DNA of 64,000 nt from CAZPZZ01 sp964591245. Its GTDB lineage: Bacteria > Acidobacteriota > Vicinamibacteria > Vicinamibacterales > UBA8438. The position numbers were made by a program, and so were the translations under genes. The notes below the pieces were generated by a model, which saw only the letters and a program-made list of their open reading frames with translations, had not been told where the DNA came from and did not search any database. The stretch is from assembly GCA_964591245.1 (NCBI GenBank), contig CAZPZZ010000002.1, forward strand, positions 1 to 64,000, given 5' to 3'. Shown here in pieces: positions 53,063-62,665 of this stretch (position 1 is the stretch's first letter; each line of letters begins with the position of its first letter).

Positions 53063-54038
53063 ATGCGGCGCATGCGAATCCGGCGTCTGAACATCGGCTG
53101 CTTTGGCGGCGGGACTGGCCTGCCCAGTCTTATTGGGGGGCTCAAGCAGAATCCGTGGCTCCAGGTGAACGCAGTTGTCACGATGTTTGACAGCGGCGGG
53201 AGTTCTGGAGCGTTGCGCGACCAACTCGGTGTCTTGCCTCCTGGTGACGTGTTGCGATGTGCTCTCGCTTTGGCCCGTAATGAGACGGAGGCGAGGCGTA
53301 TTCTCCTGACCCGCTTGTCTGGATTCGAGCACGACCGACTCGGGGGACACACCGGCGGAAATTTGCTGCTTTCGATGATGGGAGCAGTACAGCGGGGATT
53401 TTCTGGCCGCTGTGGACGGGTTGCGGACTCTACTCGACTGTGTAGGTCGTGTTTGGCCGATCAGCGTCGGTCAGGCTACCGTGTGCGCCGAGTATGAGGA
53501 TGGATCGATTACGCGGGGCGAGGTCGAGGTTGACGTTGAACAGAGCAAGGGGCGACGCATTCGTCGTATTTGGCTCGATCCGGAGGTCAGTATTCATCCC
53601 GGTGCCGCTGCGGCCATTCCGGATTTCGAGGCCGTGGTCATCGGGCCCGGTAGTTTCTACACAAGTCTGGTTCCGATTTTTCTGCCGCGGGGCGTCCGGG
53701 AGGCAGTGGCGGTGGTAGAGGGACCGATCATTCTCGTCACGAATCTTCTGACGGAGGGACGTGGAATGACGGGGTTTACCGCGGGCACGGCGGTCCGTCG
53801 CATCAGTGAGGTGATTGGTCGCCCGGTAGATGTAGCGATCATCAACGTCGGTAATCCGGGTGAGGAGACGTTGGACCGCTATGCCGAGGAACATAAGGAG
53901 CAGTTGCTGATTGGGAACGTTCCGGACGGATGCGAAGTGATCACGGGTGAGTTTTGGCAGGGGCAGTTCGCCCGACATGCACGGCGTCGACTCGCGTATG
54001 CCGTCTGGGGGGTGTTGTCACAACGCCTGCTCACGTAG
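53063..54038 (+). pseudogene. YvcK/CofD-like gluconeogenesis factor, single-base frameshift
   Basis: The N-terminal part (53063 to about 53395) reads IGCFGGGTGLPSLIGGLKQ, VVTMFDSGGSSGALR and GHTGGNLLLSMM, typical of the YvcK/CofD-like family that binds UDP-sugars in wall and carbon metabolism. The rest continues in another frame: VDGLRTLLDCVGRVWPIS, VVIGPGSFYTSLVP and NLLTEGRGMTGF, ending at 54038. The shift is at GGGG (53394-53397). With three G the frame reads QRDFLAAVDGL and joins both halves. This may be a sequencing or assembly error, or a true mutation. No other defect is visible. Confidence 0.88.
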
Positions 54039-54380
54039 GCGTCTTCCCCCGGCCTATGCGTGCACACGATACTCCAGGTCCTGCCTGCGCACAGACATCA
54101 AGGAAATATCTTTGTAGGGTAGCTTGGGAGTGGTGGAGTCGAGTGACGCGAGGGAACGTTTGACGGATGACGAGGCCAGCTGTACGGGGTGTCGTCATTT
54201 TCGCCCGGTGCATGCGGTGATGATTGACACACGGAGGCGTGCGTTCCAAGTTGCTTCTAGACCTTCCTCCTGGAAAGAGCGCTGATCTGGCGTTCTCGGG
54301 AAATTTTGCGACCGCGGGGTGCATCCAAAGGCAGCAGTTGACGCGAGCACAATAGGCCCCTCCCCCGGTATGATTGCCGG
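54039..54380. other. Intergenic region before the sodium:solute symporter
   Basis: About 342 bases without a supported gene. Open frames on both strands are short or shadow the symporter. No clear promoter, hairpin or repeat was recognised. Confidence 0.45.
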
Positions 54381-55811
54381 ATGCTCACGGCCGTGCTTTT
54401 CTATTTGTCGATTCTGTTGCTGGTCGGTGTCTACCGCAGTCGGCGGGTTAAGACGGGCGATGACTTCTTGGTCGCGGGCCGGACACTGCCGGCGCGGGTA
54501 CTGGTCTTCACGCTACTGGCCACGTGGATCGGATCCGGGAGTTTGTTTGGCGGCGCTGGTCTCGGATATCGAGCCGGGTTTCCGGCGTTGTGGCAATCCG
54601 CGGGAGCGTGGGTTGGAATTGCCCTCGTGTATTTCATCGCGCCTCGGGTGCGCCGTATTGCGCAGTACACGGTGCCGGACATTCTCGAGTTGCGCTACGG
54701 TCCGCTGGCACGGGTTCTTGGCACGGTGACGACTGTGCTGGCTTACTCGACGATCGCGGCCTATCAATTTCGGGGAGGTGGGCGTCTGCTGGCATTGATT
54801 GCCCCCGTTGATCCGGATACCGGTGCGCTGATCACCATGATCTTCTGTGTCGTGTTCACGTCCTTGGCTGGCATGTTGTCGGTCGCGTATCTCGACGTGG
54901 GTAATGGCTTGTTGATGACCATCGGCGTCATGTTGGCGGTGGTGTTCATGGTCGGGGACCTCGGAGGACTGGCTGCGTCGCTGGGAAGCCTCCGGGCAGA
55001 TCAGGTCTCACTGTTTGGTACGCTCGGACCGCAGGCGTCACTCGCGCTTTTTCTGCCGACAATGTTTCTCTTGCTCGGCGAAGCGAACATGTACCAGAAG
55101 TTTTTCTCCGCGCGGAATGAGCGAACTGCGCGATTGGCGGTGGTGGGGTGGATTGCCGGGACCATCTTGGTCGAAACCTTGATTGAATCGACCGGCGTGT
55201 TGGCCAGTCTCATGATCCCGGGGTTGAGCGAGGCGGAGTCGGAGGAGATTGTCATTCGGGTTGCGACGGGCATTCTTCCTGACTTCATGGGGGTCCTGCT
55301 CGTATGCGGGGCGGCCGCCATCATCGTATCCACGGCCAACAGTTTCTTGTTGACCCCCTCAACAAACCTCATCAGGGACGTGTATCAGCGTTTTGTCAAT
55401 CCGAACGCGACCGGACGAGACGTCATCGTCTACACGCGAGTGATTGTGGTTGTGCTCGGGGTCTTCGGGTACGTCGCCGGTAATTTTTTTCCGACGATTC
55501 TCGCGATGGCACTGTGGGCCTACACAATGTATGGAGCCGGTATTACCCCGGCGCTGCTCGGGGCGTTACTGTGGCGCCGCGCGACTCCAGCCGGCGGGGT
55601 GGCGTCGATCTTGGTTGGCATGCTCACCACGCTGATCTGGGAGATCGTCGGTTTGGTGCGCGGGGATAACGGTATACCGGATTATTTGTTTGGCCTGCAG
55701 ACGGCGTATCCGGCTTTGTTGTTGTCCATCGGTACACTGATTTTGGTCAGTTTGGCCACACCGCGTCAGACGGACCAGGAGGTACGTGCCCTCTACGGGG
55801 AGGGGCGTTGA
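54381..55811 (+). CDS. Sodium:solute symporter (SSS family)
   Basis: This inner-membrane transporter of 476 residues has about 13 helices. Early features are FLVAGRTLPARVLVFTLLATW with GSGSLFGGAGLGY (sodium and substrate site region of the LeuT-like fold), YTVPDILELRYG, and later IIVSTANSFLLTPSTNLIRDVYQRF, a family hallmark. The substrate (sugar, amino acid, proline or other) cannot be read from the sequence. The ribosome site is weak before ATG 54381. No catabolic genes neighbour it. Confidence 0.93.
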   Translation: MLTAVLFYLSILLLVGVYRSRRVKTGDDFLVAGRTLPARVLVFTLLATWIGSGSLFGGAGLGYRAGFPALWQSAGAWVGIALVYFIAPRVRRIAQYTVPDILELRYGPLARVLGTVTTVLAYSTIAAYQFRGGGRLLALIAPVDPDTGALITMIFCVVFTSLAGMLSVAYLDVGNGLLMTIGVMLAVVFMVGDLGGLAASLGSLRADQVSLFGTLGPQASLALFLPTMFLLLGEANMYQKFFSARNERTARLAVVGWIAGTILVETLIESTGVLASLMIPGLSEAESEEIVIRVATGILPDFMGVLLVCGAAAIIVSTANSFLLTPSTNLIRDVYQRFVNPNATGRDVIVYTRVIVVVLGVFGYVAGNFFPTILAMALWAYTMYGAGITPALLGALLWRRATPAGGVASILVGMLTTLIWEIVGLVRGDNGIPDYLFGLQTAYPALLLSIGTLILVSLATPRQTDQEVRALYGEGR

Positions 55812-55865
55812 GCGGGAGGTTCCTCGCTCGCCACGGTATTCTGCAGTTCTCTGGGTGACGTCGGA

Positions 55866-56168
55866 CTACTTCTGTTGCTCGGGTACGTACTCTGGTGGCA
55901 AGGCGGAACCCTCTCCAAAGAAGAAGTCCTCCATGGATTTCGCTACAAGCTCCTGAGCTTCCTTTTGCCAAGGCATGAGACGATACTCGTTGAGGATCAT
56001 CTTCATACGCTCTTCCCAGAGTTTCCAGGCCTCGGCGGAGATCTTTTCAAAGATCCGCTGTCCCAGTTCACCGGGCCAGGGTGGTTCGTCCAGCGCGGGG
56101 AGTTCCCTTTGGAGCTTGGCGCATTGGACGGTGCGCGGAGTGGCGTCTGGTTCTGGCGAGTCGGTCAT
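55866..56168 (-). CDS. yggX: YggX-like Fe(II)-trafficking / oxidative damage protection protein
   Basis: From ATG 56168 the protein has 100 residues. YggX features are VQCAKLQRELPALDEPPWPGELGQRI (conserved single Cys near the N-terminus), SAEAWKLWEERMKMILNEYRL, and the C-terminal FFFGEGSALPPEYVPE. The family protects iron-sulfur clusters and is best known from gammaproteobacteria. The frame is open to 56315, but the N-terminal extension is not family-like. It is divergent from the exporter gene, with about 15 bases between the starts. Confidence 0.92.
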   Translation of the reverse strand: MTDSPEPDATPRTVQCAKLQRELPALDEPPWPGELGQRIFEKISAEAWKLWEERMKMILNEYRLMPWQKEAQELVAKSMEDFFFGEGSALPPEYVPEQQK

Positions 56169-56183
56169 TTGACGCATCGTAAC

Positions 56184-57647
56184 ATGGGTACAATGTCGAT
56201 ACGAGTTGGTTCCGGCCGTCGGGTGTTCGCGACGATGGGTGTGCTGGGCGGTACGTTTCTGGCAGCTATCGAGACTACCGTTGTCGCGGCAGCCATGCCG
56301 ACAGTGGCCGAGCAACTCGGTGGGCTGGAGTACTACAGCTGGGTGTTTTCGGCCTATCTGCTTGCGTCGACCGTTACGATTCCGCTCTGGGGCAAACTGT
56401 CAGACCTCTACGGGCGCCGTCGGCTCTATCTCTGGTCGCTGGGAGTGTTCCTCGTGGGGTCTTCGCTATCCGGCGCCGCACAGACGATGTCTCAGTTGAT
56501 TCTCTTTCGTGCCGTCCAGGGGGGTGGTGCCGGAGGGCTGGTGCCGTTGGGAATGAGCACCCTGGCGGACCTCTACCGTCTGGAGGAGCGTGGTCGGGTG
56601 CAGGGGTGGCAGAGTGCCGTGTGGGGCGTCGCCTCGGTCGTCGGACCTCTCGTGGGTGGGTACATCACGACTCTCCTGTCCTGGCGGTGGGTATTTTTTC
56701 TTAACATCCCCTGTGGCCTGCTCACCGCGGTGGTGCTGGCGTTCGCCTTGCGTGACGCAGAGCCCGGGGCGCGACGGCCCGTCGATTATGCCGGCGCTGC
56801 GTTGTTGATGATCGGGGCTACGCTCTTCCTGCTCGCGCTCAGTCGTACAGGCCTTAATCATGCTGCGGGAGGGGGTGTCTGGGTGCCGTTCTTGTACCTC
56901 GCGACCGTGGTAATTGCCGTTATGCTGCTGAGGGTCGAGAGACGAGCAATGGAGCCCGTGGTTCCGCTGCATCTCTTATCCGATCGAATGGTGGCCTCGG
57001 TGGCGGTGACGGGACTCTTGGCCGGAGTCGGGGTGTTCAGTGCGATTTCCTATGTTCCACTCTTCGTACAGGAAGGGTTGGGAGGTACGCCAGTTGAGGC
57101 AGGAGGGGCACTGACGCCGCGCATACTGGGGTGGGTGCTGACCTCAGTGGTGACCGGGGGGCTCACGTTACGGCTGGGATACCGCCCGTTGGTACTCATG
57201 GGGTTTGCCTGTGTCATGGTCTCTTTTGCCGGGCTTACCCAGGTCGAGGATATGTCTGATGTCGGACAGCTACAACTTCTCTTGGTGCTGATGGGCATGG
57301 GCATGGGGCTGAGCGTACTGTCTCTGGTGCTTGCCATGCAGAATAGCGTGCCACGTCGACATCTTGGCGTGGCCACCTCGTTTGGCCAGTTCACACGTAG
57401 TATGGGAGGGGCAATCGGTGTTGCGGTGCTGGGTGCCGTGATTGCCGGCACACGCTCTTCCGGGGGAGCTGCCACTCAGGCCGAAACGGTGGAGGCCATC
57501 CACCGGGCGTTCTGGTGTGCTGCGTTGGCGTCGGGGGGGGCGTTATTTGCGGGGCTGAGGATCCCTCCCGGTCGAGCCAATGACCTCGTGCATGCAGACC
57601 ATGCATCGGATGGGCGCATGATGAGTACTGATTCGCCACGCAAGTAA
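56184..57647 (+). CDS. MFS exporter, DHA2 (EmrB/QacA) family
   Basis: From ATG 56184 (or 56193) the protein has 487 residues with about 13-14 helices. Signatures include LAAIETTVVAAAMPTVAEQL (motif D1-like), the loop GKLSDLYGRRRLYLW (motif A), and LFRAVQGGGAGGLVPLGMSTLADLY (motif B) followed by VWGVASVVGPLVGGY (motif C of antiporters). These mark a proton-coupled drug or metabolite exporter. The open frame upstream to 55875 is antisense to yggX and was not used. Confidence 0.93.
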   Translation: MGTMSIRVGSGRRVFATMGVLGGTFLAAIETTVVAAAMPTVAEQLGGLEYYSWVFSAYLLASTVTIPLWGKLSDLYGRRRLYLWSLGVFLVGSSLSGAAQTMSQLILFRAVQGGGAGGLVPLGMSTLADLYRLEERGRVQGWQSAVWGVASVVGPLVGGYITTLLSWRWVFFLNIPCGLLTAVVLAFALRDAEPGARRPVDYAGAALLMIGATLFLLALSRTGLNHAAGGGVWVPFLYLATVVIAVMLLRVERRAMEPVVPLHLLSDRMVASVAVTGLLAGVGVFSAISYVPLFVQEGLGGTPVEAGGALTPRILGWVLTSVVTGGLTLRLGYRPLVLMGFACVMVSFAGLTQVEDMSDVGQLQLLLVLMGMGMGLSVLSLVLAMQNSVPRRHLGVATSFGQFTRSMGGAIGVAVLGAVIAGTRSSGGAATQAETVEAIHRAFWCAALASGGALFAGLRIPPGRANDLVHADHASDGRMMSTDSPRK

Positions 57648-57742
57648 CCGCGACCGACCGGGAAGACGACGGGAATGGACGTGCGCTGTTCACAGTCGAG
57701 CCTGGGTGGTCGTCGGTGCCCGTGCCGTGCCGGCGGGACGGC

Positions 57743-59785
57743 CTAGCGGTAACTGGCTGTTACGATTCTTGCGACCTCAACCAGCGTGTCATTGAACACG
57801 GCTCCGCCACCAAGGTCGGTCAAGTCATCAGGGACCAGGGCGTTCGCGGTGGCGCCGTTCAGTGTGCTCATGCGCCACAGTCCCTTGGGTAGACCGACAG
57901 TGCCAGGGCGCATGTCGGGGTTGCACCTCACCGGACAGTGCACCTCTCCAAGCTTGTTGAATACCCGCACTGTATCGTCGTTCGCCAGGCCTCGAGGTTC
58001 TGCGTCGCTAGGATGCATGTGTAGTCTGGCCGCCTGAGTGCGCAACTCACCGAGTGTCGAGTTGATGCTTTTCTCCGTGGCCGGAGAGATAAGGGTCAAC
58101 GGATAATCCGGGTTTGTTACGCGTTCTTGATAGTGGTAGAGCGTTACGTCAGCGTCCTGTTCCAGCTCGATGGGAAACAGATGAACCTTCCGGTCTGGCG
58201 TCTGGGGAAAGACGTCGACGAATTGAATGGGTGTGCCCTCGGCGACACCAGTGGCAATGCCCTGGTCCATCAGGTCACGCTGCGCATTCTCGGGGAGGGT
58301 GGTCGTCAGTTCTAGGAGCGCCTCGACATCGCTGGTCGCCGTCTCGGTTCGAAGTCCGAGTCGGGTAGCCAGTTCGCCGAAGACCTCTACATTCGGTCTG
58401 GCATTGCCTACGGCCTCGATGACGGGACGGCCGAGTTGGAGACTGGTCAATCCGTAGCTTTGCACCACGTCGTAGGTCTCGAGAAATGTCGTTGCGGGGA
58501 GTACGACGTCGGCCAGGTTGGCGGTATCGGTCATGACCTGATCGAATACGACGGTGAAGAGGTCGTCCCGTGATAAGCCTTCGATCACGCGGTTCTGGTC
58601 TGGGATTGTGACGACAGGGTTTGAGTTGTAGACGAATAACATCTGGATCGGCGGATCTCGGTACTCAAGCAATGCGCGCCCGAGTTTGTTCATATTCACG
58701 ACCCGTGTCTCGGACTCGGAAACGCCGGCCTGACCGCCGAGGGTGGGGCGCCAGGCTCCGGACGTGGTCATTGAGAACCCCCCACCCCGTACCCCAAATT
58801 TTCCGGCCACGGCCGGTAGTGACAACACGGCGAGGGCAGCGTTCCCGCCGTTACGATTCCGCTCGAGTCCCCATCCACAGCGAATCACGGCCGGGGAAAT
58901 CTCTGCGTACATTTCGGCGACGCTTTCGAGCAGTTCCGGATCTACGCCGGCGACCGCGGCCGCCCGGTCGATTGGCCAATGTTCGGCCTCTGCTTCCAGT
59001 CGATCTGCGCCGGTCGTATGCTCGGATAGAAATGCTTCGTCGACAATGCCGTGCTTAAAGAGAAAACGATGGATAGCGAGGGCGACGGCGACATCGGTGC
59101 CGGGTTTCACGGCCAGGTGGATGTCCGCGCGTCGAGCGAGATTCGTGCGGCGTGGGTCGACCACGATTACGGCGGCCCCGGCTTCCTGGGCTGCCTTGAG
59201 ATGTGGTGTTAGGTGAATACTGGTGCTCGAAGAATTTGCACCCCAGATCACAATGAGCTTGGCGTGCCGGTAATCAGGATAGGTGATTCCCGGCATTGTC
59301 CCATACAGTGCCTGGTGGGCGGAGTTTGTCGGTGCTGAACAGACGGTACGGGCCAGGCGAGAGGCGCCAAACCCGTGAAATAGCTGGGCGTCAGTGGTGT
59401 CTTGACTCAAGAGGCCGTTTGAACCTCCATACGAGAAGGGCAGGATCGCCTCGGCCCCGTGCGTATCACGGATTTCTTGCATCCGGCGGGTGATCGTGTT
59501 GAGCGCGTTGTCCCAACTCGTCGTTTCAAACTCACCCTTGCCGCGTGGCCCTGTGCGGATGAGTGGCTCCGTGACGCGTGCCTCCCCGTAGACCCGCTCG
59601 CCAAACCGGCGTACTGTGTTACAGATGTAGCCGTCGGTCACACCCTGCTTCTGCGACCCGGTGATCGAGGCGAGTTTTCCCTTCTCGACGGTTACGGCGA
59701 GACTGCAGGCGTCTGGGCAATCAAGCGGGCAGACCGTGTCGACCGTCGAGCGGCCCCATTGGAGATCTTCTCCAGCGTCATCCAT
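57743..59785 (-). CDS. Molybdopterin-dependent oxidoreductase (DMSO reductase superfamily)
   Basis: The 680-residue protein has an N-terminal [4Fe-4S] motif C19-x3-C23-x3-C27-x27-C55 (VCPLDCPDAC). Mo-bis-MGD domains follow: SYGGSNGLLSQDTT, a possible Mo-ligand region at RTVCSAPTNSAHQALYG, IVIWGANSSST, VVVDPRRTNLARRAD, and the C-terminal barrel with LHMHPSDAEPRGLANDD and VRCNPDMRPGTVGLPKG. No Tat signal is visible, so it is probably cytoplasmic, of the formate dehydrogenase/assimilatory type. The substrate is not identifiable. No cofactor or partner subunit genes are adjacent. Confidence 0.92.
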   Translation of the reverse strand: MDDAGEDLQWGRSTVDTVCPLDCPDACSLAVTVEKGKLASITGSQKQGVTDGYICNTVRRFGERVYGEARVTEPLIRTGPRGKGEFETTSWDNALNTITRRMQEIRDTHGAEAILPFSYGGSNGLLSQDTTDAQLFHGFGASRLARTVCSAPTNSAHQALYGTMPGITYPDYRHAKLIVIWGANSSSTSIHLTPHLKAAQEAGAAVIVVDPRRTNLARRADIHLAVKPGTDVAVALAIHRFLFKHGIVDEAFLSEHTTGADRLEAEAEHWPIDRAAAVAGVDPELLESVAEMYAEISPAVIRCGWGLERNRNGGNAALAVLSLPAVAGKFGVRGGGFSMTTSGAWRPTLGGQAGVSESETRVVNMNKLGRALLEYRDPPIQMLFVYNSNPVVTIPDQNRVIEGLSRDDLFTVVFDQVMTDTANLADVVLPATTFLETYDVVQSYGLTSLQLGRPVIEAVGNARPNVEVFGELATRLGLRTETATSDVEALLELTTTLPENAQRDLMDQGIATGVAEGTPIQFVDVFPQTPDRKVHLFPIELEQDADVTLYHYQERVTNPDYPLTLISPATEKSINSTLGELRTQAARLHMHPSDAEPRGLANDDTVRVFNKLGEVHCPVRCNPDMRPGTVGLPKGLWRMSTLNGATANALVPDDLTDLGGGAVFNDTLVEVARIVTASYR

Positions 59786-60007
59786 ACAGGCAGTCTAACC
59801 AACCGGGTAGTGTGGTCCAAAATCTTCGTGTAGTTCTGGACTGGCAAGGGAGCTCTACGGTGCAGCCTTCGGGAGCATGCGTGTGCTTGGAGGGGGGGAG
59901 GGGCGTGTCACGCTATACCCCATCCCTGGCTTTCTGCGTGGGACTCCAGAGAGGGAATTTCATCGTTGGCACTGGACATTTTCGGAGGTTGACGAAAGAC
60001 TGCTGGG

Positions 60008-61135
60008 ATGGGACGTCCGTCGCGTTGGCGTGATCGGATCGGGCTGGAGGGCAAGGCACGCAGTGGGCACCGCTGGCGTTGGTGGGGGGGCGGAATTGTG
60101 GCGACGGCCCTGGTGCTGGCGTTCGCGCCCTTGCCACCAACGCTCGTCGAGTCTGTCTATGCGAATGGTTTCTATCACTTGGCGCGAACTGGTGGCATTG
60201 GGCTCTCTGCTCACACGGAGCTTGTACTCTATGACATCTTGCTATTCGGAGGGGGACTCGGCATCGTCGGCTGGTGGACATGGGGGCTCCTACGGGTTTT
60301 CCGGCATCGTCGTTTGCGCGGGACGGTAAGTCTGCTGGGGCGGACCATCGTGTTCGCCGCCGGTCTCTATCTCGTCTTTCTGGTGACCTGGGGATTTAAT
60401 TACCGCCGGGTGCCATTGGCATCGCGACTTGGCTACACCCACACCGATGTGACGCCTTCGGCAGTGACCGAATTGGCAGAGGTAGCGGTGAGGCAGCTTA
60501 ATCGTCTGTACGACGAGACCCAGGCGGGACAATGGTCGCAATTAGACCAATTGCCTGAACGGCTCGGGCCGTCGTTCGAACGAGTCCAGCAGCGTCTTGG
60601 TGTTTTCTGGCCCGTGGCTGGACTGCAGCCGAGACGGTCGTTGTTGACGCCCTATTTTCGCCGGGCTGGCATTGATGGAATGTTCGACCCGTTTTCATTG
60701 CAGGTGTTGGTCAATGACTCGGTTTTGCCTTTCGAGCGACCATTCACGACGGCCCACGAATGGGCGCATGCAGCCGGGTTTGCGCATGAAGGTGAGGCGA
60801 ATTTCGTTGCCTGGTTAATTTGTCTGGAAGGGGACGCGACGTCGCAATACAGCGGCTGGTCGTTCCTTGTCGCGCGATTGCTCACGGCCATTCCCTCGGA
60901 GGCGCGCGATTCAGTGGCTGGGGAGATCGGACCCGGACCACGCGCCGACTACGCCGCACTTCGGGCGCGACTCAACCGCGTCGTACCGTTCGTGCAGCGT
61001 GGCGCGCGCCGGTTGAACGATCGGTATCTCCGCGCGAACCATGTGGCGAATGGGATTTCTAGTTACGGGGAGGTTGTACGATTAGCCGTAGGTACGGAAC
61101 TCGGACGTGTGCAGTGGGCACGGGGGGAACCGTAA
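60008..61135 (+). CDS. DUF3810 membrane metalloprotein
   Basis: The 375-residue protein has about three N-terminal helices (about 25-45, 72-95 and 110-130) and a large soluble part. A zinc-site motif, TAHEWAHAAGFAHEGEANFVAW, gives H250-E-x2-H254 and E263, matching a metallopeptidase active site and the DUF3810 family. A YFRRAGIDGMFDPFSLQVLVN stretch precedes it. It is presumably an inner-membrane protease facing the periplasm, but no substrate is known. Start ATG 60008 has no strong ribosome site. Confidence 0.85.
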   Translation: MGRPSRWRDRIGLEGKARSGHRWRWWGGGIVATALVLAFAPLPPTLVESVYANGFYHLARTGGIGLSAHTELVLYDILLFGGGLGIVGWWTWGLLRVFRHRRLRGTVSLLGRTIVFAAGLYLVFLVTWGFNYRRVPLASRLGYTHTDVTPSAVTELAEVAVRQLNRLYDETQAGQWSQLDQLPERLGPSFERVQQRLGVFWPVAGLQPRRSLLTPYFRRAGIDGMFDPFSLQVLVNDSVLPFERPFTTAHEWAHAAGFAHEGEANFVAWLICLEGDATSQYSGWSFLVARLLTAIPSEARDSVAGEIGPGPRADYAALRARLNRVVPFVQRGARRLNDRYLRANHVANGISSYGEVVRLAVGTELGRVQWARGEP

Positions 61136-61257
61136 ATCAGGGCCTGGCACGTAAATTTACTTGGCCGCGAGGTGTCTGCCTGGCGCGTTGTCCGTGCGGA
61201 CGGGGTATGATGTCAGCCGCCTCGCGTGGGCGAGGGTCGAGCGAGATTGTTGTAGCT

Positions 61258-61449
61258 ATGTTCAAGTTGATTCCAACGGTGCGTGGCGGGGCGGTCAATT
61301 CTCCGCTGGTTTATACGAAGTATGCCACTGTCGAAGAGGCACGGGACGCGATCAAGGCACTGACTCACGAGAATGCGAGAGTCACTCGTGTGATGATCGT
61401 CGACGACGCGGCGGACTCGAAGTTCGTCGAGTGGGTCGAACGGTCGTAG
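61258..61449 (+). CDS. Small hypothetical protein
   Basis: From ATG 61258 the protein has 63 residues: MFKLIPTVRGGAVNSPLVY, a helix EEARDAIKALTHENARV and a strand TRVMIVDD ending near VEWVERS. The pattern fits a compact alpha/beta small protein. In-frame ATG 61207 is an alternative start. Codon-position composition looks coding. No function is recognised. Confidence 0.5.
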   Translation: MFKLIPTVRGGAVNSPLVYTKYATVEEARDAIKALTHENARVTRVMIVDDAADSKFVEWVERS

Positions 61450-61545
61450 TGCGTCTGTAGCCAGCGACGAGGTGTGACCTGAGGCCCTTGGTGGTCCAGC
61501 GGCTATCTTCGTGTGAATCTGACGGTGTCTCATCGCTCCTCGGAG

Positions 61546-62454
61546 CTAGCGTTCTAGCCCGAGGTTTTTGATGATCTGTCGCGGTGCGTGCGATTTGTTC
61601 AGTGAATAGAGGTGTAGGCCAGGGGCACCACCCTTGAGCAGCGCCTCGCATTGGCGCGTCGCATACTCGATACCGAAGGCTGTGACGGCCGATGCATCGT
61701 CACCGAACGCTGTGAGCTTCGCCTGGAGTGGCTCGGGCAGCGTGGCGCCGCAGAGGCGGGTGAAGCGCATGATCTGAGCCGTGCTCAGAATGGGCAGCAC
61801 GCCGGGGGTGATGGGCACGTCGGTACCGAGAGTTTCGACCATGTAGTCGCGAAACTCGAAATATGCGTCATTGTCGAAGAAAAGCTGCGTCAGCACAAAG
61901 TCGGCTCCAGCGTCGATTTTGGCCTTCAGGCGCTGCCAGTCCACGTGCTTACCTTCTGTGCAATCGATGTGGCACTCGGGATAGCCTGCTGTGCCGATGG
62001 AAAAATCGCCCAGTTGGCGTATGAACGACACCAGCTGGTAGGAGTATTCGAACCCGCTCTCGAGTTGGGCAAGCTGATCCGCGTTCTGGGGCGGATCACC
62101 GCGAAGGGCGAGGATGTTACGGATGCCCCGCTGTTGGGCTTCCCGAAGATAGCGCTCGATTTCGGCGTGAGGCGTGGCTAGGCACGTCAGGTGCGCCATG
62201 GCAGGAGTGTGTTGCTCGCGCTGGATTCGATCGGCGATCACGAGCGTCTGGTCCCGTGTACTCCCTCCAGCCCCGTAAGTGACTGAGAAATAATCTGGTT
62301 CGACGGCACGCAGCTCCGGTAGTGTCCGGCTGAAGAGTGTGTCTAGTCCGGCCGGTGTCTTCGGGGGGAAGAGTTCGATCGAGACGACGGCGCGCCCCTC
62401 CTCACGTCGTCGGGCGTAAATGTCTCGGATCAGAGCGGTCGACGGAGGGAGCAT
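61546..62454 (-). CDS. metF: Methylenetetrahydrofolate reductase
   Basis: This FAD enzyme makes 5-methyltetrahydrofolate for methionine synthesis. The 302-residue protein has the N-terminal VSIELFPPKTPAGLDTLF, the catalytic Asp/FAD segment LALRGDPPQ, FSIGTAGYPECH, the DFVLTQLFFDND motif and the GVLPILS segment. Length and motif order are normal for bacterial MetF. It is transcribed away from the OPT transporter gene. Together with mtnA it gives two methionine-cycle genes in the window, although they are 34 kb apart. Confidence 0.96.
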   Translation of the reverse strand: MLPPSTALIRDIYARRREEGRAVVSIELFPPKTPAGLDTLFSRTLPELRAVEPDYFSVTYGAGGSTRDQTLVIADRIQREQHTPAMAHLTCLATPHAEIERYLREAQQRGIRNILALRGDPPQNADQLAQLESGFEYSYQLVSFIRQLGDFSIGTAGYPECHIDCTEGKHVDWQRLKAKIDAGADFVLTQLFFDNDAYFEFRDYMVETLGTDVPITPGVLPILSTAQIMRFTRLCGATLPEPLQAKLTAFGDDASAVTAFGIEYATRQCEALLKGGAPGLHLYSLNKSHAPRQIIKNLGLER

Positions 62455-62665
62455 GGCGTATTCGTCCGCCGCGTCGGCGGAGGGACTTCAGAGAGTACCA
62501 TCAGCCTTCTAGGAGTGACAAGGTGGCAATGCGGTAGTGTGGTGGGACCAACCTTCGGACGTGGCAACATGTTTCGCGGTTGCGTCGCTCACGCGTAGCG
62601 CTTATAACAGCGGGCATCGGAGCTTTGCAAGAGGCCTTGAATAGGTCGTAGGGAGACGACGCCAG

